Below, piece by piece: positions 44,228 through 52,068 of a DNA stretch of 64,000 bases. The first letter of the stretch is position 1, and each line of letters begins with the position of its first letter. The position numbers were made by a program, and so were the translations under genes. The DNA lies in contig OZ244895.1 of assembly GCA_965221555.1 (NCBI GenBank), positions 3,596,001-3,660,000 on the forward strand, given 5' to 3'. The stretch comes from JAJEAD01 sp965221555 (GTDB taxonomy: Bacteria > Pseudomonadota > Gammaproteobacteria > HK1). The notes beneath the pieces are model-generated. The model had not been told where the DNA came from. It made no database searches and saw nothing but the letters and a program-made list of their open reading frames with translations.

Positions 44228-46423
44228 TCAGGCGAAGGGTGTCTCGTCGAGGAAGCGCCGCAGCACGTTCTCGGTGATGCGAGACACGTTGTTGTCGGCG
44301 CCGCGGTGGCAGAGGCTGGTCGCCCACGCGATCGAGCCGGTTGAGAACACCGCGCCCCCCTTCGGGCCTTCGAAGAAGACCATGTCGGCGCGAACCTGCG
44401 AGTTCTCGTCCCCGCTCATCGCCGGATGCAGACAGAGCACCTCCTCCGGGGCGGGGAGATAACAGCGCGAGAGCCCGGCCGAGCGGGCGACAACCAGCGC
44501 ATGGGCGGGCGAGCCGAGCGCCCGGTCGTAGCGGTCGACCTCGATCCCCGCCGCACCGCCGCCGACCAGCCCGAAGTCGCCGATCACCTCGTCGTCGCCG
44601 ATGCCCTCGAAAATGAAAGCGGCGCGCGGGTCGAAGCTCTCCGGGGTGCGCAGATAGTGGCCGCAGGAATCAAAGCCGAAGGCGGTGGTGCCCACTCCGA
44701 CCAATCGGTTGGGCGCACGGGCCCGAGTGCGCCACAGTCCGCCCCGCCGTCCGTCGAAGCTGTGATGGCGCTCGCCCGGCTCGAGCTCGAAGTTGCGCAC
44801 GCCTTCGCTCTTGCGACATTCGAGGATCCCGCGCTCGTCGCGGTGAAACGCAATCTGCCAGTAGAAGCCGTTGCCGCCCAGGTACATGAGCCGGCCTCCC
44901 GCGGCGAGGTAGCCCTCGAACGCGTCCGCCATCGCGGGGGAGAGGTACTCGGGGTGGCTGCCGGTCAGGACGGCCCGATAGGGGGCGAGCAGCGCGAGGC
45001 CTTCCCGATCCAGATCTTCGTCGGTGATGACGTCGTGGGCGTGGCCCTGCGTGTCCAGCCACTCGACCACCATCATGTCCGCATTGAAGTTCCACAGGCG
45101 GGCGCCGGGGCGGATGTTGAGGACCGGGCGCAGGCGCGAGGAGTACACCACGGGACTCCCGTCGAAGTGCGCGTCGTACAGGGAGCGGCCCAGCTCGGGA
45201 TGCTCATGGAGGTGAAGGTCCGACTCGAAGAGCTCGTAGAGGGAGCCGCGCACGACCTCGTCCAGGGGATCGGAGACCGCGAGCCGGGTGTTCGCGTAGG
45301 CGGTATAGGTGGCGGTCGAGAGCAGGAAGGCGAGCGGCGCCGTGGCCCGGCCGACGGGGGGCCGGATCGCAAAGGGCACGTAGTCGCGCCCGCTCCCGGA
45401 TTCGATTCGTGCCGCGTACACGCCGCTTTCCATCCCTTCACTCACCTCCAGGCTGAAGTCGCTCTCCCAGCCCGCGTCCGCGAGGTCGTCATCGTGGAAG
45501 TGGATGGCGCCGTAGTGGTCCGGGCGCTCGCGCCAGGACAGGCTCTCCCCGGTCCATTCGTGTCCGGTGACCGCCCGGGTCGGAAGGTTCACGGTGCGAC
45601 CGTGCAGGCGATGGGGACCGAGGTCGCTGACGGTCTCGCCGTCGATGTCTCGCGAGAAGTCCCAGGCCCCTATCACCTTCCCCGCCGGCAGGCGCGCCAT
45701 GTCGGCCTCGGCGAGCGCGGCGGCGGCGAGACGCGGCGCTTCCAGCTTGCCGTTGTAGTGGCCGCCGGTGATAAGCCGCGGACCCGACGCGTCCTCCTGC
45801 CAGGCCGCGAATATCAGGGGCGCGGACGGCGACGCGCATCCCCCGGTCCCCACATCGCCGCTCACCTCGATCCGATGCTCCCGGTGCGGCGCCGGGGTGA
45901 GGGGAGTCTGGGTGAGGCGAGCGATACCGGTTCTCGCATCGTAGCTCGCGGTCACCCGGTACCACTCGCGCGCCACCAGCGGCTCTGCGCTTTCGACCCG
46001 CGCGGGTTCGGCGCCCCGACCCAGGATCAGGGCGGCGCACCCGCCGTCGAGCACCAGCGCGAAGCCCCGGCGGGTCGCGTTGCACCAGCGCGTCACGAGA
46101 CCCTGGCGTCCGAGCTGCGGAGTCGTCGCCCAGACGAGGACCTGGACGGTGAAGGACGAAAGACCATGGAGCGCCGCACTCGGCGCGATGACGGAGCAGG
46201 AGCCCATGCGAATCGGCTGCCGCCGGCCCGCATAGGTGCCGGTGATCGGGCTCTCGACTTCCCGCTCCCGGCGCCCCGGACCCTCGGGGTGATCGTCGGT
46301 GCACAGCAGGCGGACGATGCGGGCCTCGTAGCTCGCAGCGCCGTCCTCGCAGCTCACCATGAATCGGATCGACTCGCCGGGCGCCGCGCTCATCCGGTCG
46401 CCATACCCCAGAATCGTGATCAT
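44228..46423 (-). CDS. N,N-dimethylformamidase beta (large) subunit-like protein
   Basis: A 731-residue protein, close to the length of the DMFase large subunit. The middle (about 140-220) is a LamG-like lectin domain (LVTRWCNATRRGFALVLDGG; GHYNGKLEAPRL). The C-terminal half is the glutamine-amidotransferase-like DMFase domain with FLLSTATYTAYANTRL, a Tyr-rich iron-ligand region, and VLTGSHPEYLSPAM and LMYLGGNGFYWQIAF. DMFase hydrolyses dimethylformamide to dimethylamine and formate; natural substrates of homologues are unknown. A small divergent gene at 46.9 kb may encode the partner subunit. Confidence 0.85.
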   Translation of the reverse strand: MITILGYGDRMSAAPGESIRFMVSCEDGAASYEARIVRLLCTDDHPEGPGRREREVESPITGTYAGRRQPIRMGSCSVIAPSAALHGLSSFTVQVLVWATTPQLGRQGLVTRWCNATRRGFALVLDGGCAALILGRGAEPARVESAEPLVAREWYRVTASYDARTGIARLTQTPLTPAPHREHRIEVSGDVGTGGCASPSAPLIFAAWQEDASGPRLITGGHYNGKLEAPRLAAAALAEADMARLPAGKVIGAWDFSRDIDGETVSDLGPHRLHGRTVNLPTRAVTGHEWTGESLSWRERPDHYGAIHFHDDDLADAGWESDFSLEVSEGMESGVYAARIESGSGRDYVPFAIRPPVGRATAPLAFLLSTATYTAYANTRLAVSDPLDEVVRGSLYELFESDLHLHEHPELGRSLYDAHFDGSPVVYSSRLRPVLNIRPGARLWNFNADMMVVEWLDTQGHAHDVITDEDLDREGLALLAPYRAVLTGSHPEYLSPAMADAFEGYLAAGGRLMYLGGNGFYWQIAFHRDERGILECRKSEGVRNFELEPGERHHSFDGRRGGLWRTRARAPNRLVGVGTTAFGFDSCGHYLRTPESFDPRAAFIFEGIGDDEVIGDFGLVGGGAAGIEVDRYDRALGSPAHALVVARSAGLSRCYLPAPEEVLCLHPAMSGDENSQVRADMVFFEGPKGGAVFSTGSIAWATSLCHRGADNNVSRITENVLRRFLDETPFA

Positions 46424-46471
46424 GCGCGCTCCTCCGCCTCCCCGCCCGTCATGATTCCGCCCGCGGTCCGT

Positions 46472-46861
46472 TCAGGCCTTCCCGACGTACGCGACGCACT
46501 CGATCTTGACCAGATGGTCCCACACTTGCGCCGCTCCGACCGTGGAACGGGTCGGCAGGGGCTCGTTGCGGAAGAACTCTTCGTACACCGCCGAGAAGCG
46601 CTCGTAATCCTCGGCGCGAGCGAGAAAGGTGGTGACCTTGACGACATCGTCCAGGGTCGCCCCCGCCTCTGCGAGCAGCGCCTCGATGTAAGTGAGGGCG
46701 TTGCGCGTCTGCTCCTCGATTGTGTCGCCGATGATCTCGTGGGTGTCCGGATCGATGGACGCCTGGCCGGAGACGAAAACGAAGTCCCCTACTCGCAGGG
46801 CGGGCGAATAAGGGCCCGGACCGCGGGGGGCGCGGGGCGATCGCAAGGCGGTCTTCGGCAT
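46472..46861 (-). CDS. RidA-family (YjgF/YER057c/UK114) imine deaminase-like protein
   Basis: A 129-residue RidA protein. GPGPYSPALRVGDFVFVSGQ, then EEQTRNALTYIEALLAEAGATL and VVKVTTFL mark the family; near the end the motif is RSTVGAAQVWDHLVKIECVAYV. The Arg of canonical RidA (in the RxxxxVxxLP segment) is not in its usual context, which suggests a Rid2-7 subgroup. AAAGGAGA precedes the ATG. It lies 48 nt upstream of the DMFase-like gene and probably clears a reactive imine or enamine from the pathway. Confidence 0.87.
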   Translation of the reverse strand: MPKTALRSPRAPRGPGPYSPALRVGDFVFVSGQASIDPDTHEIIGDTIEEQTRNALTYIEALLAEAGATLDDVVKVTTFLARAEDYERFSAVYEEFFRNEPLPTRSTVGAAQVWDHLVKIECVAYVGKA

Positions 46862-46917
46862 GGTCGTTGTCTCCTTTGCGGGTTAGATTCGTCATTCCAT
46901 TCCCGGGACGCACGGTG

Positions 46918-47241
46918 ATGCAACCCGAGCCTATCTACGAGATCGATCCGAAAGGAGATCTCCCCCTCGCCCGGACTTACCGGGAACGGCCCGAGGGGCC
47001 GCACAGCCCGGACCTGCTGCGCCTCCTGAACCGTCTGCGATGGGAGCCGGCGACGGACCGACATGTACTCGTGTGCGTGGAGCGGCACCGGCGCTGGGTG
47101 CTCGGCAAGATGGACGGGCGCCGGGGCGCACCGGTGCGCCTGCTGGAGGATCGGACCTTCACGACCCGCCGGGAGGCCGAGTGGGCGGTCTTCAAGCTGC
47201 GCTGGAAGCGGGCCACCGGCCACGACCTCCCCTTCGATTGA
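46918..47241 (+). CDS. Small conserved-type protein, candidate partner subunit of the dimethylformamidase-like enzyme
   Basis: A 107-residue, charged, soluble protein with no membrane segment. It reads IYEIDPKGDLPLARTYRERP, then HSPDLLRLLNRLRW, VLVCVERHRRWVLGKM and FTTRREAEWAVFKLRWK. I cannot assign a family firmly. Size, position next to (divergent from) the RidA and DMFase-like genes, and the known alpha2beta2 make-up of DMFase suggest a small-subunit role; this is inference. The start chosen is ATG 46918; GTG 46915 is adjacent. Confidence 0.6.
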   Translation: MQPEPIYEIDPKGDLPLARTYRERPEGPHSPDLLRLLNRLRWEPATDRHVLVCVERHRRWVLGKMDGRRGAPVRLLEDRTFTTRREAEWAVFKLRWKRATGHDLPFD

Positions 47242-47402
47242 GCCGGACAGTGGCTGCGACCGGCTCCCAGGCCTCGAGCGCAGCGATTCGGCGCGGCAGG
47301 CCACCCGTCCACGATCTCACAGTGCCGCGAGGAGCGACGCCAATTCGCGCACGCCGGAGTTTATCTACACTTGCCACACACACCGCCGCGAGCGCGAGAT
47401 CC

Positions 47403-48638
47403 ATGAACCCACCCGAGGTCAGGATCGACCCCGAACGCCTGCTGGGCGATTTGCATCGTCTGCGCCGCTTCGGCGCCCACGGGAAGGGCGTCGTCCGCCA
47501 GTCGCTCACCGCCACCGACATGAAGTCGCGCCACTGGCTCTGCGACCGGATGCGCGAGGCAGGGCTCGAAGCGCGCATCGACGGCGTCGGCACAGTGTTC
47601 GGGCGCTCGCCGAAGCCCGGCCGCGCGCTGCTCATCGGCTCGCACACCGACACCCAGCCCGAGGGCGGCTGGCTGGACGGGGCGATGGGCGTCATCTACG
47701 GACTGGAAGTGGCACGCGCCCTCTCCGAGTGCCCTGAGACCCGCGACCTCGCGGTCGATGTCGCCTCCTGGATCGACGAGGAGGGCAGATTCTACGGCTG
47801 CCTCGGGAGCCACTCCTTCTGCGGCGAGCTCCGGAACGATGCTCTGGATGCCGTCGATGTCGAGGGGCACACCCTGCGCAACGCGCTCCGGGACGCGGGC
47901 CTGGAAGACACCGCCATCGAGCGCTGCGAGCCCGGGCGCTACATCGGCTACGCCGAAGCGCATATCGAGCAGGGCCCCTGGCTCGAGCACGAGGGCAAGC
48001 GCATCGGGGTGGTGACCGGGATCGTCGGCTCGCGCAACCTCACCGTATCCGCGGCAGGGCAGCAGAACCACGCGGGCACCACGCCAATGGCACTGCGCCG
48101 TGACGCCGGCCACGCCCTCGTCGAGTTCGCCCATCGGGTGCACGAGACTTTTCCTGAACAGGCGGGAGAGAGAAGCGTCTGGACCATCGGTTGGATGCGT
48201 TTTCATCCCGGATTCGAGAGCATCGTCCCGGGACGCGCGGAGATGAACCTGCAATTCCGCGATCAGGACGTGGCGGTCCTGGACCACCTGGAGGCGCACG
48301 CCCACGCGCTGGCCGATGCGACCAACCGGCTTGTTCCGGCCGTCGAGATCACGGTAACGGAGGCGCGTGCCCCATCGATTCCCGCCCTGATGGACGAGGT
48401 TCTGCGCGGGCACATCGAAGCGGCCGCGGAGCGCCACGCACCGGGAGACTGGGTGGCGATGCCGAGCGCCGCGGTGCACGACGCCCAGGTCCTTGCCCGC
48501 CACATGCCGGCGTCGATGATGTTCGTGCCGAGCATCGGCGGGATCAGCCACGCTTTCGAGGAAGACACCGCCGAGGAGGATCTGGTGCTCGGCTGTCAGG
48601 TCTTCGCGAGCGCGGCGGCGAGAATGCTCGGTCGGTGA
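47403..48638 (+). CDS. M20-family amidohydrolase (hydantoinase/carbamoylase type)
   Basis: A 411-residue Zn amidase of the AllC / N-carbamoyl-L-amino-acid hydrolase group. Metal motifs are IGSHTDTQPEGGWLDGAMGV, IDEEGRFYGCLGS and YAEAHIEQGPWLE; GQQNHAGTTPMALRRDA is the dimerisation and substrate segment. It would split an N-carbamoyl or similar amide. GCGAGATCC precedes the ATG without a strong ribosome site. The gene for a GyrI-like protein follows after 17 nt. Confidence 0.9.
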   Translation: MNPPEVRIDPERLLGDLHRLRRFGAHGKGVVRQSLTATDMKSRHWLCDRMREAGLEARIDGVGTVFGRSPKPGRALLIGSHTDTQPEGGWLDGAMGVIYGLEVARALSECPETRDLAVDVASWIDEEGRFYGCLGSHSFCGELRNDALDAVDVEGHTLRNALRDAGLEDTAIERCEPGRYIGYAEAHIEQGPWLEHEGKRIGVVTGIVGSRNLTVSAAGQQNHAGTTPMALRRDAGHALVEFAHRVHETFPEQAGERSVWTIGWMRFHPGFESIVPGRAEMNLQFRDQDVAVLDHLEAHAHALADATNRLVPAVEITVTEARAPSIPALMDEVLRGHIEAAAERHAPGDWVAMPSAAVHDAQVLARHMPASMMFVPSIGGISHAFEEDTAEEDLVLGCQVFASAAARMLGR

Positions 48639-48655
48639 TCGGAACGGGAGGAGAG

Positions 48656-49114
48656 ATGGCCAGCACAAACATTGAAACGGTGGACCTTGAGCCTCAACCC
48701 GCCATGGTGGTGCGCCGCAAGGTCGCGATCACGGAATTCGCGGAGGCGCTCAACGACATATTCCCGCGGGTGTTCCAGCACATCACGGGCGCCGGACAGC
48801 AGCCGACCGGCATGCCCTTCATGCGTTACTTCAGCATGGACGGCGTCGCGTGCGACATCGCCGCCGGCATGCCGGTGAGCGAGGCGATTCCCGGCGCCGG
48901 AGACATCGAGCCGCACCTGCTCCCCGGCGGCAAGGCGCTGACCGCCCTGCACGTGGGAGCCTACGAGGGGGTCGGAAGCGTCTGGGGCCAGGTGATGCAG
49001 CGGGCCCGCGAGCTTGGATCCGATGTCAAGTTCGGCGGCTGGGACGTCTATACCAACGACCCCGCCGAGGTAGCGCCGGAAGCACGGGAAACGCGTATCT
49101 ACCTGCCCCTCTGA
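48656..49114 (+). CDS. GyrI-like / AraC effector-binding-domain protein
   Basis: A 152-residue stand-alone effector-binding (SOUL/GyrI-like) domain. The pattern VVRRKVAITEFAEALNDIFPRVF, GMPFMRYFSMDGVACDIAAG and LTALHVGAYEGVGSVWGQVM, ending in ETRIYLPL, fits the family, which binds small hydrophobic or cationic ligands. GGAGGAGAG precedes the ATG, and the gene is coupled to the M20 hydrolase gene. No DNA-binding domain is attached, so a sensor or sequestering role is likely. Confidence 0.82.
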   Translation: MASTNIETVDLEPQPAMVVRRKVAITEFAEALNDIFPRVFQHITGAGQQPTGMPFMRYFSMDGVACDIAAGMPVSEAIPGAGDIEPHLLPGGKALTALHVGAYEGVGSVWGQVMQRARELGSDVKFGGWDVYTNDPAEVAPEARETRIYLPL

Positions 49115-49305
49115 GCCCGCACCCGCAGCCGTGGCGGGAGGCGCCGTCGCCCGGCGAGCGCGGCCCGCCGACCGGTGCGGGTGTTTCCCGACCCGGATCG
49201 AACTCCTTTCGACGCGCAGCGTTCGGGTAGCGGACCGACTCCGAGGACTCAGGGCCCACAGGCACCGAAACTGACGGAGTCGTCTCACCGAGTCACGGCC
49301 TCGGA

Positions 49306-50289
49306 CTACGCTGCCGGCAACGGAAACAGGGGCGGGCGGTCCAGGGCCTGACGGAGGTGCGCGATCGTCGCGTTGGCCCCCGAGAGGATCAGAACCACGC
49401 GCTTTCCCTCGAGCTGCGCGCGTTCGCGCCAGGCGCCGGCGAGCGCGGCGGCGCCGGCGAGCTCGACCAGGACGTGCGCACTCTCCAGCAGGGAATGCAT
49501 GGCCGCGAGCATCTCCTCGTCGGGCACCTCGAGGACGTCGTCGGCAAAGGTCCGGATGCCGACAAGCGCGCGACGGGCGGGAAAGCGGGTGGCGAGACCG
49601 TCGGCGAGCGTGTCCACCTCGCACTCCCGGTGCTCTCCGGTGCGGAAGCTTCGCGCCAGCGCCGGCGCGCCCGCCGACTGGACCCCGATCACCCGTACCT
49701 GGCGCTGCACGGACTTGAGCCCGCATCCGGTGCCCGTGATGAGGGGAGCATCGCCCACCGGCACGTAGACGGCGTCCAGCCCCTCCTTCGCGCGCGCGAT
49801 TTCGAGTCCGACGGTGCCCGCGCCTTCCATCACGTCCAGGCTCTCGCCGTCGTCGACGAAGTGCGCGCCTTCGCGCTCGGCGTGGGCGCGCGCCGCCTCC
49901 TTGGCCTCGTTGTTGTCCCGGCCGACCATGTGCAGGCGCGCTCCGAAGGCGCGGATCGCCGCCGCCTTGACCGGATTGCCGTCCGCGGGCATGAACACCT
50001 CCGCCGAGAGTCCGAGAAGGCGTGCCGCGTAGGCGACCCCCTGGCCGTGGTTCCCGGTCGACGAAGTCACAAAGCGGCTCGCCCCGCTGCGTGCCCGCGC
50101 CCTGAGGATGTCGGTCATCGCCCCACGCAGCTTGAAGGAGGCCACCGGGGTCACGGTTTCGAACTTCAGCCAGATATCGGCGGCGAAGGCCCGCGAGAGC
50201 AGCTCGGAGCGCACCAGGGGAGTCTCGGGCAAGTGCGGACGGATATCGGCAAGCGCGGCTTCGATGCCGCCGAGAGTGGGAAGCTCCAT
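49306..50289 (-). CDS. Threonine/serine dehydratase-like PLP enzyme (EutB-like)
   Basis: A 327-residue fold-II PLP enzyme. The PLP Lys lies in PVASFKLRGAMTDI, the substrate loop in TSSTGNHGQGVAYAARLLG, and the phosphate-binding GTGCGLKSV replaces the common G-G-G-G-L. Length and context fit a biosynthesis-independent dehydratase without an ACT domain. EutB of hydroxyectoine catabolism is of this type, and EutA- and EutC-like genes lie 12-14 kb away. GAGGAC precedes the ATG. It is followed by nothing convergent; the neighbouring fold-II gene is on the same strand. Confidence 0.84.
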   Translation of the reverse strand: MELPTLGGIEAALADIRPHLPETPLVRSELLSRAFAADIWLKFETVTPVASFKLRGAMTDILRARARSGASRFVTSSTGNHGQGVAYAARLLGLSAEVFMPADGNPVKAAAIRAFGARLHMVGRDNNEAKEAARAHAEREGAHFVDDGESLDVMEGAGTVGLEIARAKEGLDAVYVPVGDAPLITGTGCGLKSVQRQVRVIGVQSAGAPALARSFRTGEHRECEVDTLADGLATRFPARRALVGIRTFADDVLEVPDEEMLAAMHSLLESAHVLVELAGAAALAGAWRERAQLEGKRVVLILSGANATIAHLRQALDRPPLFPLPAA

Positions 50290-50389
50290 GGTCAGGTCCT
50301 CGAGAAGGGTGGAAAGTTCCGTGTTCAGATCTTCGGAAAAGGGAATCTCGCCTGCGACGACGGCGGCGCACCGGGCGCCTCGCCTGCCC

Positions 50390-51451
50390 TCAGGTTCGTC
50401 CGGTGGAGGCGCGCAGCCCCTCCGAAAGCCAGGGCGCAAGCTTGCCTGCGTAGGCGAAAAGGGTCGCCACTCCGCCGGTATGCAGGAAGAGCACGCGGCT
50501 TCCCGGCGCGATGTGTCCGGATCGCACGTGGGCGATGAGACCCGCCATCACCTTGCCCGTGTACACGGGGTCCAGGAAGAGCGCCTCTTCTCGCGCCGCC
50601 ATCGATATCGCCTCGCCCACCGCATTGTTGAGCCGGCCGTAGCCCGGTGCGAGCACCGAGTCGGCGACCTGGACATCCTCGGCGCCGAAGGTCCCGGAGC
50701 ATCCGATCATCGCAGCGATCTCCGCCGCGCGCTGCGCGACCCGCGCGCGCTGGCGCGAGGCGTCGCGGCGCACGCAGACGCCGAGGATGGGCACTCGCAG
50801 GCCGAGCGCGCGCATCCCCACCAGAGTGCCGGCGTGCGTCAGGGCGCTGCCCGAAGCGCAGACCAGCGCATCGAAATCAATACCGCGCTCGCGCGCCTGC
50901 TCCGCGATCTCGCGCGCGGCAACCACATAGCCGAGCCCACCGAGCGGCGGCTGCGACACTCCGAGATGAATGACGTAGGGCCGGCGGCCGGCGCGGGACA
51001 GGGACCGGGCGAGCGCCTCCAGGGAAGCGTCCGCCGCCTCCTCGTCTTCTCCCTCCGGAAAGGAATGCAGCGTCGCTCCGAGCAGGCGCTCGAGCAATAC
51101 GTTGCCCGAGCTCCGGTAGAGCGGGTCGGCCTCGTCCACACGCTCTTCGAGCTGAACGTGGATGTCCATCCCGAGCTTGCGCGCGCCGGCCGCGGCGAGA
51201 CAGGCAAAGTTGGACTGGACCGCGCCGGTGATGAGCACAGTGTCGGCGCTCCGACGCTTCGCCTCGCCGAGATAGAACTCGAGCTGGCGCACCTTGTTGC
51301 CCCCGAGGACGAGGCCCGTGCAGTCGTCACGCTTGATCCAGAGCGAGATGCCGAGGGCGGCGCCGAGATTCGGCGCGGGCTCCAGTGGCGTCGGTGCATG
51401 GCCGAACCGGACTCGCGGATACGCTTCGATACCGGATAGCGGGTGGGACAC
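50390..51451 (-). CDS. D-cysteine desulfhydrase / ACC deaminase-family PLP enzyme
   Basis: A 353-residue tryptophan-synthase-beta-fold enzyme. The start PRVRFGHAPTPLEPAPNLG, then LWIKRDDCTGLVLGGNKVRQLEF holds the PLP Lys, and ITGAVQSNFACLAAAGARKLG and ASGSALTHAGTLVGMRALG follow, as in DcyD. It would remove sulfide and ammonia from D-cysteine or open ACC. The start chosen is GTG 51451, which matches family length; TTG 51499 is possible. It is 100 nt upstream of the dehydratase-like gene. Confidence 0.88.
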   Translation of the reverse strand: MSHPLSGIEAYPRVRFGHAPTPLEPAPNLGAALGISLWIKRDDCTGLVLGGNKVRQLEFYLGEAKRRSADTVLITGAVQSNFACLAAAGARKLGMDIHVQLEERVDEADPLYRSSGNVLLERLLGATLHSFPEGEDEEAADASLEALARSLSRAGRRPYVIHLGVSQPPLGGLGYVVAAREIAEQARERGIDFDALVCASGSALTHAGTLVGMRALGLRVPILGVCVRRDASRQRARVAQRAAEIAAMIGCSGTFGAEDVQVADSVLAPGYGRLNNAVGEAISMAAREEALFLDPVYTGKVMAGLIAHVRSGHIAPGSRVLFLHTGGVATLFAYAGKLAPWLSEGLRASTGRT

Positions 51452-51698
51452 GTTGCGGGCACTGCGCCACGGGCCGGACGAACGCGCGATGATACCCAAG
51501 GCGATGCGCGGGTACGTCCCGCCTGCCGCGTGCCTTCCATGCCGCCGGCGGCTCCTTCGGCGAGCGGATTCCCGCCCATCAAGTCAGCGAGCCCGTCACC
51601 CCGCACCTCACGCAACATCGCTACCGCGGACGCCGATCATGGCCAGCGTCCGTCCCCACTTTCGCCCGAGGAACTTGAGAGGTGTGGAGTCCGGCGGA

Positions 51699-51974
51699 AC
51701 GATCTTCGTAGCGAGGGCGCCAAGATGCCGTGATAGCAGGAAGCACGGACTGAGAGACGCGCAACGGCGAGCCGGAAACAGGCGAAGCGCCGGTGGCGCT
51801 TCGCCCCGGCGAGCGGGCAAGCCAGGGATGGCTTGCCCAGGCCGGAAAGCTTCGCCCAAGGACTGCGAAGCGAAGCAGGTAGCCGACACGAAGACGTTGC
51901 GCCTTGAGGGAGTACGGCCTGCTACCGCGAACATATTGGTGTCCGCGAGTTGAGAAATCGGTGAAGTATTCGGG
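51699..51974 (+). repeat. Dispersed palindromic element, full long form (copy 9, reference copy)
   Basis: A 276-bp element. Left end: GATCTTCGTAGCGAGGGC, GCCAAGATGCCGTGATAG. Hairpin 1: GGCGAAGCGCC-GGT-GGCGCTTCGCC (51781-51805). Hairpin 2: GGGCAAGCCA-GGGA-TGGCTTGCCC (51815-51838). Hairpin 3: GCTTCGC-(9 nt)-GCGAAGC (51849-51871). Right end: GAACATATTGGTGTCCGCG and AGTTGAGAAATCGGTGAAG. The ends are inverted relative to one another (GCCAAGATGC against GCATATTGG-type). No open frame with protein character. Confidence 0.85.
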
Positions 51975-52068
51975 CGCCTCCTCTCTTCAATAGATAACAG
52001 AACTACCCTGTACGCATAACCCAACTTATTCTTAACCTACTACTCCAACCGCAACGCCGTACAGAATC
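51975..52068. other. AT-richer segment bracketed by CTGTACG/CGTACAG
   Basis: Between the repeat copy and the stop of the pilin-like gene lies a segment clearly poorer in G+C than the rest of the window. CTGTACG (52008-52014) and CGTACAG (52058-52064) form a perfect 7-bp inverted repeat around 43 nt of pyrimidine-rich sequence. It could be a 3' hairpin of the minus-strand gene or a small inserted element. Confidence 0.4.

Noticed and set aside
49115..49305. Possible further copy of the dispersed repeat (TCTCACCGAGTCACGGCCTCGG near 49285)
   Set aside because: Similarity to the left end is short and interrupted; not safe to count.
51699..51974. CRISPR array
   Set aside because: The repeats here are internal palindromes with no regularly spaced identical direct repeats and no cas genes nearby.
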